A DNA stretch of 64,000 bases from positions 3,534,001 to 3,598,000 of the forward strand of contig NZ_CP049015.1 in the NCBI RefSeq assembly GCF_011064845.1. Reading direction: 5' to 3'. Position 1 is the first letter of the stretch, and each line of letters begins with the position of its first letter. The notes beneath the pieces were generated by a model, which ran no database searches, was not told where the DNA came from, and saw only the letters and a program-made list of their open reading frames with translations. The position numbers and the translations under genes are program-made. Positions 1-15,200 of the stretch are shown here, piece after piece. The stretch comes from Citrobacter freundii ATCC 8090 = MTCC 1658 = NBRC 12681. GTDB lineage: Bacteria > Pseudomonadota > Gammaproteobacteria > Enterobacterales > Enterobacteriaceae.

Positions 1-1
1 G

Positions 2-2716
<2,715 letters not shown>

Positions 2717-3066
2717 AGATGCTCAGTAGAATCCCGCACATCCTGCAGGGGGTATTCAGACAGGCATCCCACCTGACTCTAAAACGATGAAGTTAAATAC
2801 ATTACTATGTCTCATCGATTTTAGTTATCAGTAAAGGGTGACGTTTGATATATATCAAAAAAAAAGCCCCTCATTAATCAATTATTACTATTTTCATCGT
2901 TTCTTATCGTTAATTCATTATTAATGCAAATAATAATATTAATTTTCATAACATATGAGGATAAAACAACTGAAGCAATTTTACATAACGAAAAATTGAC
3001 CATTGCCTCACAGTATGCCTTAATGTGAGTATCGCCCTCAGTTGGGTACACTACAAGGAACCTTTT
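2717..3066. promoter_or_regulatory. AT-rich divergent promoter region between yfgF and yfgG
   Basis: This stretch of about 350 bases has no convincing gene. On the plus strand a candidate promoter for yfgG has TTGACC at 2996-3001, a 17-base spacer and CTTAAT at 3019-3024. A perfect dyad, CTCACA (3007-3012) and TGTGAG (3024-3029), covers the spacer and -10 and could be an operator. The centre (2840-2990) is strongly AT-rich. Only tiny ORFs of 14-15 codons without ribosome sites were found. Promoter assignment is by eye. Confidence 0.4.
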
Positions 3067-3270
3067 GTGAGCCAGGTTACCAGCCTACGCAAACGACACC
3101 GATTTAATAGTCGCATGATCCGGATCGTACTGCTTATCAGCTTTCTCTTCTTCTTCGGACGCTTCGTCTACTCCGCTATAGGTGCGTGGCACCACCACCA
3201 GAACAAAAAAGACTCTCAGCAGATCACCCAGCCGCAACAGGCATCTCCTGCTCAAACCGACGCGCGCTGA
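3067..3270 (+). CDS. yfgG: Small single-span membrane protein YfgG
   Basis: This 67-aa protein matches E. coli YfgG (63 aa) in the segment RKRHRFNSRMxRIVLLISF followed by FFFGRF. The start chosen is the GTG at 3067, which aligns with the E. coli N-terminus (MSQ versus VSQ) and has AAGGAA six bases upstream. The in-frame upstream codon at 3025 would add 14 unmatched residues. A basic N-terminus is followed by one hydrophobic helix (about residues 20-38) and a polar His/Lys/Gln-rich tail (WHHHQNKKDSQQ), so it is probably an inner-membrane protein. The E. coli homologue has been linked to nickel/cobalt stress; here that is inference by homology. A 13-bp stem follows the gene. Confidence 0.85.
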   Translation: MSQVTSLRKRHRFNSRMIRIVLLISFLFFFGRFVYSAIGAWHHHQNKKDSQQITQPQQASPAQTDAR

Positions 3271-3634
3271 TCGCTCGCGCCTGTAATATCTCAGCATTAA
3301 GATTCCTTACCGGATGGCTAATCGCCTGACATTTAACCATCCGGTAAGGGATTTGAGTGATGAAACAATACGCAGCCTTACCCACCACACGCACGGAGTT
3401 ATCCGATAATAGACCGTGTTATTCGCACAAATTCACAATCTTTTAATCTCACTTCACTGCACCATTCGCGCTCATTTTTACGTTCCGATTTACTGGGTAT
3501 AAAAAAACACACTGTGTTCAAATAGACGCCAATTAATATCACCAGAAAATATCACAGGTGAAAGCATTAATATTATGTATGAAATTAAATGCTTATTTGA
3601 ATCATTACCATTTTAAATTCTACAGGGTAATACC
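3271..3634 (+). terminator. yfgG-mscS-like intergenic region with long hairpin
   Basis: Just after yfgG, a 13-bp perfect inverted repeat (3305-3317 and 3337-3349, CCTTACCGGATGG) with a 19-base loop probably protects or ends the yfgG transcript; the following T-run is weak. From 3420 to 3630 the DNA is AT-rich and must carry the promoter of the MscS-like gene, but no confident -35/-10 pair was found. A 28-codon ORF at 3361 lacks a good ribosome site and is not called. Confidence 0.45.
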
Positions 3635-4513
3635 ATGAGTGGTTTTTCATTATTTCCGAAAATAAGCAGCGGTCTTGAATGGATCGCTGGACACAGCGAT
3701 GCGGTTATTCAATTCGGCTGGAATATCGTTGCCGCCGTAATTTTACTGTTTGTCGGTAAATTTGTCTCTCGCCTGATCTCCAGTGGTCTGGAAAAATTAC
3801 TGTTAAAACGTAAAGTTGACCGAACCATTATCCAGTTCTTCACCGCGCTGGTACGTTACATTACCCTCGCCTTTGCCGTTGTTGCCGCATTGGGTCGCGT
3901 CGGTATCGAAACATCCTCCATTATTGCCGTCATTGGTGCCGCTGGGTTGGCCATTGGACTCGCGCTACAAGGATCGCTTTCCAACTTTGCCGCTGGCGTA
4001 CTATTGGTCTCCCTGCGTCCATTCCGCGCCGGAGAAGTGGTACAAATTGGGGCAGTCACCGGAACGGTGGAAAAGGTACATATTTTCTCCACCACCCTGC
4101 TCACCGCCGACAGCAAAGAAGTGGTCATTCCAAACGGTAAGATCATCGCTGACAATATCATTAACTATTCCCGCCACCCTTTCCGCCGTATCGATCTGGT
4201 GATTGGCGTCGGCTATCAGAGCCGGATAGCTGACGTTAAGCGCGTGATTAACCATATTATCGATCAGGATACCCGCATCGATAAGCAACGTGGGGTAACC
4301 GTTCGTCTGGGCGAACTGGGCGCTTCAGCATTGAATTTTTACGTCCGCGTATGGGTACCCAACATCGAATACTGGAATACCTATTACGATCTGCTGGAAA
4401 ACATTAAAGAAGCCCTGGACGCCAACCATATCTCCCTGCCGTATCCGCAGATGGATATTCGCGTTGAGAACGTAGCCCCCCAATCTCAACCCCAGCTACA
4501 GTTGGTTGATTAA
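3635..4513 (+). CDS. MscS-family small-conductance mechanosensitive channel (paralogue)
   Basis: This 292-aa inner-membrane channel is predicted to release solutes on osmotic downshock. It is collinear with E. coli MscS (286 aa). N-terminal TM helices occupy about residues 20-105. The glycine/alanine-rich pore helix TM3 (GAAGLAIGLALQGSLSN) is very close to MscS. A cytosolic beta-domain (RPFRAGEVVQIG, VVIPNGKIIADNIINYSR) and an alpha-beta C-terminal domain (LGELGASALNFYVRVWV, SLPYPQMD) follow. Overall identity looks moderate, so this is probably a second MscS-type channel and not the orthologue, which in E. coli sits next to fbaA. It occupies the place of yfgH-yfgI in K-12. The ATG at 3635 has AGGGTAA upstream. 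Gating behaviour cannot be read from sequence. Confidence 0.88.
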   Translation: MSGFSLFPKISSGLEWIAGHSDAVIQFGWNIVAAVILLFVGKFVSRLISSGLEKLLLKRKVDRTIIQFFTALVRYITLAFAVVAALGRVGIETSSIIAVIGAAGLAIGLALQGSLSNFAAGVLLVSLRPFRAGEVVQIGAVTGTVEKVHIFSTTLLTADSKEVVIPNGKIIADNIINYSRHPFRRIDLVIGVGYQSRIADVKRVINHIIDQDTRIDKQRGVTVRLGELGASALNFYVRVWVPNIEYWNTYYDLLENIKEALDANHISLPYPQMDIRVENVAPQSQPQLQLVD

Positions 4514-4540
4514 TTCGCAGCGCTTCGGTATGAGAGCAAT

Positions 4541-4571
4541 AAAAAACCCTCTATAAAAAGAGGGTTTTTTT
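4541..4571. terminator. Bidirectional terminator between mscS-like gene and guaA
   Basis: The hairpin arms CCCTCT (4547-4552) and AGAGGG (4559-4564) are flanked by an A-run on the left and a T-run on the right. It can therefore end the plus-strand channel transcript and the minus-strand guaBA transcript. Confidence 0.85.
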
Positions 4572-4610
4572 ACATATTACCGGTTCAGAAACCGCTAACA
4601 GAAAGGGCTA

Positions 4611-6188
4611 TTATTCCCACTCAATGGTAGCCGGTGGCTTACCGCTGATATCATAAACGACGCGGGAAATGCCGTTCACTTCGTTAATGATGCGGTTAGA
4701 GACACGGCCTAAGAAATCATACGGCAGGTGCGCCCAGTGCGCGGTCATAAAGTCGATGGTTTCTACTGCACGCAGGGAAACAACCCAGTCGTACTTACGG
4801 CCATCGCCCATGACGCCAACGGAACGTACCGGCAGGAACACGGTGAACGCCTGGCTGACTTTGTTGTACAGGTCAGCTTTGTGCAGTTCTTCAATGAAGA
4901 TAGCATCCGCGCGACGCAGCAGGTCGCAGTACTCTTTCTTCACTTCGCCAAGCACACGTACACCCAGCCCCGGTCCCGGGAACGGGTGACGGTACAGCAT
5001 GTCGTACGGCAGGCCCAGCTCCAGACCGATTTTACGCACTTCGTCTTTGAACAGCTCACGCAGCGGCTCAACCAGCCCCATCTTCATCTCTTTCGGCAAA
5101 CCGCCCACGTTGTGGTGAGATTTGATAACGTGCGCTTTACCGGTGGCAGATGCCGCGGATTCGATCACGTCCGGGTAGATAGTTCCCTGTGCCAGCCACT
5201 TAACGTCTTCCAGCTTCAGCGCTTCTTCGTCGAACACTTCAACGAATACGCGGCCGATGATCTTACGTTTGGCTTCCGGGTCGTTCTCGCCTTTCAGCGC
5301 GTCGAGGAAACGCTGTTCGCCTTCAACGTGAACGATGTTCAGGCCGAAATGGTCACCAAACATATCCATTACCTGCTGGGCTTCGTTCAGGCGCAGCAGA
5401 CCGTTGTCGACGAACACGCAGGTCAGGTTTTTACCGATCGCACGGTGCAGTAGCATCGCAGTCACAGAGGAGTCAACGCCACCGGACAGACCGAGGATAA
5501 CTTTGTCATTGCCAACCTGCTCACGAATGCGGGCAACGGCGTCATCGATAATTTTTGCCGGCGTCCACAGCGCTTCACACTGGCAGATATCGCGCACAAA
5601 ACGCTCCAGCATGCGCATGCCCTGACGGGTGTGGGTAACTTCCGGGTGGAACTGCACGCCATAGAAGCGTTTTTCTTCGTGCGCCATGATAGCAAACGGG
5701 CAGCTGTCGGTGCTGGCAACAGTCACGAAACCTTCCGGAATGGCAGTCACTTTGTCGCCGTGGCTCATCCACACATCCAGCAACGGTTTGCCGTCTGCGG
5801 TCAGGGAGTCTTCAATACCGCGGACAAGCGCGCTGTCGGTCTGAACTTCAACCTGCGCATAGCCGAATTCACGTTCGTTAGAACCTTCAACATGACCACC
5901 GAGCTGCATTGCCATGGTCTGCATGCCGTAGCACACGCCGAACACCGGCACGCCCGCATTGAAAACGTATTCCGGCGCACGCGGGCTGTTTTCTTCAGTG
6001 GTACTTTCCGGGCCACCGGAAAGAATAATACCGCTTGGGTTGAATTCGCGAATTTGTGCTTCCGTAACATCCCATGCCCACAGTTCACAGTAGACGCCCA
6101 GTTCACGTACGCGACGTGCAACCAGCTGAGTGTACTGCGAGCCAAAATCGAGGATGAGAATGCGATGTTTATGAATATTGTCTGTCAT
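4611..6188 (-). CDS. guaA: GMP synthase (glutamine-hydrolysing)
   Basis: GuaA converts XMP, ATP and glutamine to GMP, the last step of guanine nucleotide synthesis. The 525-aa length equals E. coli GuaA when started at the ATG at 6188 ([18 protein letters not shown]); an upstream in-frame extension of 14 codons has no homology. The class I glutamine amidotransferase domain (about 8-200) has the nucleophile Cys in GVCYGMQ and the His/Glu pair in QFHPEVTH. The ATP-pyrophosphatase P-loop is GLSGGVDSS (about 235). The C-terminal dimerisation/XMP-binding domain ends KPPATIEWE. It lies 63 bp downstream of guaB in the guaBA operon and ends at a bidirectional terminator. Confidence 0.98.
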   Translation of the reverse strand: MTDNIHKHRILILDFGSQYTQLVARRVRELGVYCELWAWDVTEAQIREFNPSGIILSGGPESTTEENSPRAPEYVFNAGVPVFGVCYGMQTMAMQLGGHVEGSNEREFGYAQVEVQTDSALVRGIEDSLTADGKPLLDVWMSHGDKVTAIPEGFVTVASTDSCPFAIMAHEEKRFYGVQFHPEVTHTRQGMRMLERFVRDICQCEALWTPAKIIDDAVARIREQVGNDKVILGLSGGVDSSVTAMLLHRAIGKNLTCVFVDNGLLRLNEAQQVMDMFGDHFGLNIVHVEGEQRFLDALKGENDPEAKRKIIGRVFVEVFDEEALKLEDVKWLAQGTIYPDVIESAASATGKAHVIKSHHNVGGLPKEMKMGLVEPLRELFKDEVRKIGLELGLPYDMLYRHPFPGPGLGVRVLGEVKKEYCDLLRRADAIFIEELHKADLYNKVSQAFTVFLPVRSVGVMGDGRKYDWVVSLRAVETIDFMTAHWAHLPYDFLGRVSNRIINEVNGISRVVYDISGKPPATIEWE

Positions 6189-6251
6189 TGACGCTAATTC
6201 CGAGGCAAGTGAAACAAATTCGCCCGGCATATAGCCGGGCGCGGAAACTTA

Positions 6252-7718
6252 TCAGGAGCCCATGCGGTAGTTAGGGGACTCTTTGGTGATGGTCACATCG
6301 TGAACGTGACTTTCCTGAATACCCGCACCGCTGATGCGTACAAACTCTGCTTTCGTTCGCAGCGCGTCGATAGTACCACAGCCGGTCAGCCCCATACAGG
6401 AGCGCAGGCCGCCCATCTGCTGGTGAATGATCTCTTTCAGGCGGCCTTTATAGGCTACGCGGCCTTCGATACCTTCCGGGACCAGTTTGTCAGCGGCGTT
6501 ATCGCTCTGGAAGTAACGGTCAGAAGACCCTTTGGACATCGCGCCCAGAGAACCCATACCGCGGTAAGATTTGTAAGAACGGCCCTGGTACAGTTCGATT
6601 TCGCCCGGGGATTCTTCAGTACCCGCCAGCATGGAACCAACCATCACTGCGGCAGCACCAGCAGCAATCGCTTTAGCGATGTCGCCGGAGAAACGAATAC
6701 CGCCATCGGCGATAACCGGAATACCGGTGCCTTCCAGCGCTTCAACGGCATCAGAAACGGCGGTGATCTGCGGAACACCGACGCCGGTCACGATACGGGT
6801 AGTACAGATGGAGCCAGGGCCAATACCCACTTTAACAGCGCTGCAGCCAGCTTCAGCCAACGCGCGAGCACCTGCGCCAGTCGCAACGTTACCGCCGATA
6901 ATCTGCAGATCAGGATATTTAGCGCGAGTTTCACGAATACGCTGCAGTACGCCTTCAGAGTGGCCGTGAGAGGAGTCAATCAGCAGTACGTCAACGCCCG
7001 CGGCAACCAGCGCGTCAACACGCTCTTCGTTACCTGCGCCCGCGCCAACCGCAGCGCCCACGCGTAGACGACCATGCTCGTCTTTACAGGCGTTAGGTTT
7101 ACGTTCAGCTTTCTGGAAATCTTTAACGGTGATCATACCGAGCAGATGGAAGCTGTCATCAACAACCAGCGCTTTCTCAACGCGTTTTTCGTGCATTTTG
7201 GCGAAAACGACATCGCGCGCTTCGCCTTCACGAACGGTCACCAGACGCTCTTTTGGCGTCATATATACGCTAACCGGCTGGTTCAGGTCAGTCACAAAAC
7301 GCACGTCACGGCCGGTGATGATACCGACCAGTTCGTTATCTTCAGTCACCACCGGGTAGCCTGCAAAGCCGTTACGCTCGGTCAGTTCTTTCACTTCGCG
7401 CAGAGTAGTGGTTGGCAGTACGGTCTGTGGGTCAGTTACCACGCCAGATTCGTGTTTCTTCACGCGGCGAACTTCTTCAGCCTGGCGCTCGATGGACATG
7501 TTTTTGTGGATAAAACCGATGCCGCCTTCCTGGGCCAGGGCAATTGCCAGGCGCGCTTCCGTCACGGTGTCCATTGCTGCGGAGAGCATAGGAATGTTCA
7601 GGCGAATGGTTTTCGTCAACTGGGTGCTGAGGTCAGCAGTATTCGGCAGAACGGTAGAATGAGCGGGAACGAGGAGGACGTCGTCAAACGTCAGGGCTTC
7701 TTTTGCGATACGTAGCAT
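6252..7718 (-). CDS. guaB: Inosine-5'-monophosphate dehydrogenase
   Basis: GuaB oxidises IMP to XMP with NAD+, the committed step to GMP. Started at the ATG at 7718 ([19 protein letters not shown]), it is 488 aa, exactly the E. coli length; the longer frame would add 37 residues read through the promoter. The TIM barrel is interrupted by two CBS domains (about residues 93-200). The catalytic loop [15 protein letters not shown] carries the nucleophilic Cys near residue 305, and the flap follows about residue 400 ([10 protein letters not shown]). It is the first gene of guaBA, with a PurR-type operator over its promoter, and is divergent from xseA. Confidence 0.98.
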   Translation of the reverse strand: MLRIAKEALTFDDVLLVPAHSTVLPNTADLSTQLTKTIRLNIPMLSAAMDTVTEARLAIALAQEGGIGFIHKNMSIERQAEEVRRVKKHESGVVTDPQTVLPTTTLREVKELTERNGFAGYPVVTEDNELVGIITGRDVRFVTDLNQPVSVYMTPKERLVTVREGEARDVVFAKMHEKRVEKALVVDDSFHLLGMITVKDFQKAERKPNACKDEHGRLRVGAAVGAGAGNEERVDALVAAGVDVLLIDSSHGHSEGVLQRIRETRAKYPDLQIIGGNVATGAGARALAEAGCSAVKVGIGPGSICTTRIVTGVGVPQITAVSDAVEALEGTGIPVIADGGIRFSGDIAKAIAAGAAAVMVGSMLAGTEESPGEIELYQGRSYKSYRGMGSLGAMSKGSSDRYFQSDNAADKLVPEGIEGRVAYKGRLKEIIHQQMGGLRSCMGLTGCGTIDALRTKAEFVRISGAGIQESHVHDVTITKESPNYRMGS

Positions 7719-7760
7719 GGGCAATATCTCACCTGGGAGGTTATTAAATATTGCCGCGGC

Positions 7761-7790
7761 ATTATACAGAGCGTAACCGATTGCATCCAC
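7761..7790 (-). promoter_or_regulatory. guaBA promoter with PurR-type operator
   Basis: On the minus strand a perfect -10 TATAAT lies at 7766-7761. A 16-bp PurR-like operator, ATGCAATCGGTTACGC, lies at 7786-7771 and covers the spacer and the -35 edge, matching the arrangement known upstream of E. coli guaB. Repression by PurR with guanine or hypoxanthine is inferred from the site. Confidence 0.75.
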
Positions 7791-7848
7791 ACTTTTTTGC
7801 AAAAAAACCTTGCGCTCCTCTGTGAGCATGTTACTTTCGACTGAATAA

Positions 7849-9246
<1,398 letters not shown>

Positions 9247-9277
9247 CGTTCTTACTTGCCTCGTTCTATGTGAGCAT

Positions 9278-12200
9278 TTACGGCACAATACAGGCCCCAT
9301 AGCCTATCCCGCCCGAATTCGACCCCGTCGGGGTTGTTGGGCAATTTGTGATGCCCCCTTCATTTAACGAAACCTCGCAATAGTTATACGTCGAAGGTGT
9401 ACGGCTCACATAACGCAGTACAGACACAGGCCATCCGTTAGCTGTTGCTATCTGTTCGTCTCTCATTTTCTCCAGTAAACTTTTTTCCGGGAAATAGGCC
9501 ACCCCACCACAGTTATTGCTCATATCATAGCCAGTACCAGTATCTCGAGAATAGACACCGGCCCATGATTCATAATTATCCGTCCTCTGGTCCGTTGCTC
9601 CAGGGGATTCCCTATACAGCAGCGGCCGGTGTAGCGTTATGCTATCAACACTTAGAGTGTCCGGCATATGACCCCACATAGCGGCGCTGTTGCTGTCCGG
9701 GCTGGTTATTACGGTAAATATCACGTCAAGCGTTGAGGTGGTTGCTAGCAACACATCATTGGTCGCGGTAACCGTTAGCGCCGTTTTTAACCCCAGGCTC
9801 GCATCCTGGCGCACCGTAAAGGTTGCCGTACCGTCAGCCCCAGTTACACCGCTAAACACGACGCTGGTTGTCGTCATTGATGTCGTTGACAACGAAGGAG
9901 ACAGCGCCTGCAATGTTAAATCGTCTGCGCCATTCACTGTGTATGCAGTACCGTTCCGACTTTCCGCATCAGATCGACTCAGGGTAAACGGCTCATTTGG
10001 CATTGGATTACCAGCGCGGTCTTTCACCGTCACCGTCAGCGGAATAACTTCGCCTTTCTTCACTACAGCTGCTGCTTTCGCCACATCCATCACCGTCGAG
10101 GTCAGCGTGATTAAGCCAGGGATATTACGCGCGTCAACCAGACAAGCCTGCATCTCTTTCGTTGAGGAATTCGTCTGCTTGGATACCTGACCAGTATTCA
10201 GGTTCAGAGTGTGATAGGCATTTCCTGACTTTAAATCAGCCGGCCACCAGAGCTGATCGGATTTCACCGGCCAGCCATACTGCGCTTCCAGCGTACCATG
10301 AGGATAACGCTGATACAGCGCCTGTTGGTCGCTCATCATCGGCGTAAACGCAATACCGCATACGGATTTATCCGTCGAAAGCACCTGCCCAGGCGTCGGC
10401 GCGGCCCATTTTTCGTTATTGTACAGGAGATAACCTACCCCCGACGGTGCTTCTGCCTGCAAGTGGGGACGCTGATAAACAACGTTATCCGGTCCCGGCA
10501 CCGTCTCCGGCATATGCCCCCAGTAATCTGCTGACGCCACATCAGGGCTGGTAATGACGGTAAAGGTGGTGTCTTTGCTGGCCTTCACCAGGCTGTCACT
10601 TGCCAGGCTGGCGGTAATAGTCGTTTTCAGCCCGGTGGTATTGTCCTGATTTAATGTTAACTGCAACATACCATCCTCACCGGTCGCTTCATACAAGCTA
10701 CTGTTGCCAGTGAAGTTGGTCAGTACCGTCCCCAATGGCGAAGTGGGGGTGAGCGTCATGGTTGCCGCACTGGTGGATACCGATGTATTGCTGCGGGAGG
10801 ATGAAAAGCCGCGCATCACCCTCACAACCGTATTCGCCTGCGGCCTGCCGGCTGCGTCCGTCACGGTTACGGTTACCGGTATCGCCTCGCCTTTTTTCGC
10901 CACAAAAGCCTGTTTTTCTTCATTCCACGCGCTGGAGTCAAGGGAGATGAACGACTCATGCGCCGTGGTCAGACACAATTGTGCAACATTACTTACGGTC
11001 GATGCTGAGTTCGTGTTGATAACACCCGTCTTCAGACTCATATATTGATACGCCAGCGAGGTTTGACTTTTTATCGCCATATCGCCCGCCCACCATGATT
11101 TCGACGTTATCATCGGGAGGCCTAAATCTGTCGCTAACGCGCCATTCGGATGACCTTGAGACAATGAGGTCAAATCAGCGGCTCGCGGCATCCGGTTCAT
11201 TGCGCAGGCGCCACGTCCTTTCTCGATGTTTTTCACCGTATACCACTTTTCATTATTCTCTATAACGGCAGTCGTATCAGTGGCTGAATCCAGCTCATCC
11301 ATAAGTCTGGGACGCATAAATTCAGTGCCGTTGCTGGCGGTGAAGGTTTCCGGCATATGGCCCCACATATTGGCTTTATTGCTGTCCGGGCTGGTGATTG
11401 TCGTAAACACCGCAGGTAGCGACGCAGTAACCGTTGTGCTGTTATATAGACCGGCGGTCAGCACGTTTTTGACGCCTGGCCCACTACTCTCAGCCAAATC
11501 GACAGCCAGCGTACCGTCTGCGCCCGTCACGCCGTAGTATGTTCCGTTGAAACTCCAGCTCTGCGACGCCTGCCCGCTCTGCGTCAGTTGCATCGTTGGC
11601 GTACTCCAGGTGGTATAAGTAGTGGTACGGGCTGTTCCTTTGTCACGTTTAAGGGTAAATGGGATATTCCCCACCGGGTTGCCAGCGGCATCGGTGGTGG
11701 TGATCAGCAGTGGAATGGTATCGCCCGTTTTTACCTTCACCGCCTGCGCAGTGGCATCCTGCGTCAGCGTTGACGTGAGCGTAATCAATACCGCCTGCGC
11801 CGTCTGCGTATCCGAACAAATCTGGTACTGTCTCCCGTTAGCGTCCGTCGCGGATAATGTCTGATGGCTGCCATCGTCCAGGTCAACTGCCGAATAACGT
11901 GAGAACGTTTCAGTCGAGAACGAGCTACTGTAGGTGCCGCTCCAGTAAGAACGGTCAATAGGCCAGCCCTGAACTGTTTTGATACTTCTGTCAGGATATT
12001 TACTGTACAGAGAATCCAGCGAACTGACCGTGGGATAGTAGCCTTTGGCGCAACTGTCCGGATTGCTCTTACCGCTATCAGGCCCATAGAACCCGGCCCA
12101 AACCTCGTTATCTTCCGTATAACTCATCACATTGAGGGTATTACTCAGCTCCGCGTACAGCAGCGGCCGGTGGTAGCTCGTACCGTCTGCCGCCGTCAGC

Positions 12201-15200
12201 GTGTCCGTCATATGCCCCCACAGCATCGCCTTGTCCGAGTCGGGGCTGGTGACCACCGTAAAGATGGTGTCGAGGCTGGCACTCACGCTGGCATTGCCGT
12301 ACAGCGCCGCCGTTATCGCCACTTTAGTGCCATGCGTATCCGGGCGGGTCACATTGATGATTTTGCTGCCGTCCACGCCCGTCAGGCCGCCGATTTTCGT
12401 CGCCGTGTCGTTAACAGATTCGCCGTCAATGACCACCGGCGACACAATACCATCACCGCTGCCAGCGGCATGTTTAACATTCTGTCGGGTAAAACCATCA
12501 CCACGGCTCATGACAAAAGGCGCTTGCGGCACAGGGTTTCCATTGGCGTCTTTCACCGTGACCTTCAGTTGTAGCGTCTCGCCTTTCTTCACTCTTACCG
12601 CATGTACGCTATTAACGTTGTTGTCATACCACTGCGACGCATCCACCGGTTCAATGGTGATGGACGCCGCCGCCGGGTTATCGCTGGTCAGGCAACTGAC
12701 GTAATCCGAAACATCGCCCCCCGCCGTCACCTCACCACCCGACAACGATATCTGCTGCCAGCTGGACTGGCTGGCGTACGTGACGGACCAGTAGTCCAGC
12801 CCCACAGGCCATCCGGCAACCGTATGTATCTCGCCGTCATTGTTGGCATTGTACAAAGTGGTAAGCTGGTCGATACGCGGCAGACGATTAAGTGCACATC
12901 CCCCGGCGGCGGTATTTCCCAGCGCATCGGCATGTGTGAGGCGAGCCCAGGTTTCATTCGCTTCATCCTGGGTTCGGGTTGCCCCTGACTCTGCCGCCAG
13001 TTTCGGGCGTTCAAACGTGAGATTATCCACGGTTATGACGTCCGCCATATGCCCCCACATATGGGCTTTTGGCGTATCCGGGCTTGTCGGAACGGTAAAC
13101 TTCACGCTACGCGAGATAGGCGAGTTTAGCAGTGAATCAATCGGTACTACGCTTAGCTGTGTGATTAACCCCACGCCGCGTGGCTGCGCAAGAATAATTT
13201 GCGCGTCACCGTTCGCATCCGTCATCCCCTCATACGTCATTGAAGATGTACCCGCGCCATAGGCAACGCTGTCAAATAGCAATTCCCCCTGACTTGGGTC
13301 AGTAAAGCCGGTGGTCATCCCGCTGCGATTTTTGCCGAGCCCCATGGTGACTGAAAACTTCACATTCGCTATCGTTGCTCCGTTCAACGCATTTTGTGAA
13401 TGGACGTTCATTTTGATTTGATCGCCTGTTTTGGCGACGGGCAGGCGTAACGAGACATCGTCATTGAAATAGACACTCAGTTGAGCCACCATTTCATTGG
13501 CTGAACAGGTCAGATAGTGGGCTGAGCCACCGACCCCCTTGCTACCATCGTCCAGATTAAAGTACGCCATCTGCGTGGCATCATCGGCCATATAAGCATC
13601 AGACGCCGTCGGCCAGCCGTGTTCTGTCAGGATTTTATTATCAGGATGTGCGCTGTAGAGCGTTTCAAGAGAACCCGTGTCGGGGACCTGACCTGCGCCG
13701 CACTGATTCGTGGCAGAGATCAGAGAATCGAAGGTGGCCCATTCTTCGCTATTTTCACTTTGCTGACCGGTTTTATGACTTGTTTCGGACGCCAATAGCG
13801 GACGCTTGTAGAGATTACCCTTCTCCACAATACCCCGTTGCATATGGCCATACATATTCGCCCCGTCAACGTCCGGGCTGGTTATCACCGTAAAAATCAC
13901 ATTAAAGGGGAACGTGATGCTTGCGCCTTCATCATCCGCCATCACAATGCGGATCGGCGTTTCTACCCCTACCCCACTGTCATGACTTAACGACAAATGT
14001 ACCTGACCGTTCGCGTCCGTTACCCCGGTATAGTGTTCCGGGGACGATGCACGCATATCATCACTACGGACAACGACCCGCAGATTATCCCACTCATCTT
14101 TATGCTCCCCTTTACGGTTAGAGGCGGGGTCGACAAACAGTTCAAGATAGCGATAAGGCAACGGTTTATTGGTATTCCGGTCAACCACGCTGGCTATCAC
14201 ATCAATCGTCTCACCGACTTCCGCCTTGTATGGCGCATCGGGAGAAAGCGTGATTTGTGGATACGCTAAAGGCAGCGCTTTATCCACGCAGCTCACCAGT
14301 AAAGCCGTACTGTTGCTTTCTCGTATCACCGCCCCGCTCCCCATACTGGTGGCGTAGTGATAAATATCGAGCTGATCTTTCGTGGACGACCAGTAGGTAT
14401 CAATTGGCCAACCGGGATAGGCCGCCGCGGTGCTGTGGGCGGCCCGCAGCGCTACCAGCTGTTCGGCATCCGGCAAAATGGCACAGTGGTTATCCGCGCT
14501 ATCCCAGGTAAACTGCGCCCAGCTTTCATTGCTGACAGCAAAAGTAGCACTAGTGCCACTGGTTTCCGCTGTCAGTTTTGGACGCGTGAAGGTATAGGTG
14601 ACGCCATCGACGTTTGCCGTAGCGCTTTCTTCCATATGCCCCCACATCGCCGCTTTGTCGCTGTCCGGGCTGGTCAGGGTGGTGAAAATGACATCGACGC
14701 TGTCTTTTAGCGCCGTATTGTTTGCCTGCATCACCGTCAGGGTAGTTTTTACGCCGGGACCGTTTGCCTGGGTGACGGTCACTGTCGCTTTGCCGTCAGC
14801 GCCCGTAACACCGTGGTATTCCGTCGCCGTGGTGGTCAGTTCCGTATCACCAACGTGTACCGGTGCATTATTGTTGACGATGTTCTGGCGGTTAAGCGCA
14901 TCGCTGCGGGTAATAATAAATGCGGTATTGCCCACCACGTTACCGGCGCAATCGCGGGTGGTAACGGTCAGCGTGATACTTTCCCCTGCTTTGACCTTGG
15001 CTGCTTTTAACGTGTCGTCCATCGGCACGGCGCTGAGTGACAGTGGCTCGCCCACGGCGGTAGCTACGTCAATCGCCACTTTTTGTTCGGTTAAAGCAAC
15101 CGTATTGCTGTTCGGTGTTCCCGTCGACGTAATGAGGTAAAGCGCGGGTAGCGCACTGCTATCTTCCAGCTGCGGCCAGACCACGTAATGCCCGCCGGCC

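Noticed and set aside
3361..3447. 28-codon ORF after yfgG
   Set aside because: No good ribosome site, no hydrophobic or signal character and no recognised homologue.
9690..15140. Several 100-180 codon plus-strand ORFs across ratA
   Set aside because: They recur at the repeat period and are antisense images of the RatA repeat units.
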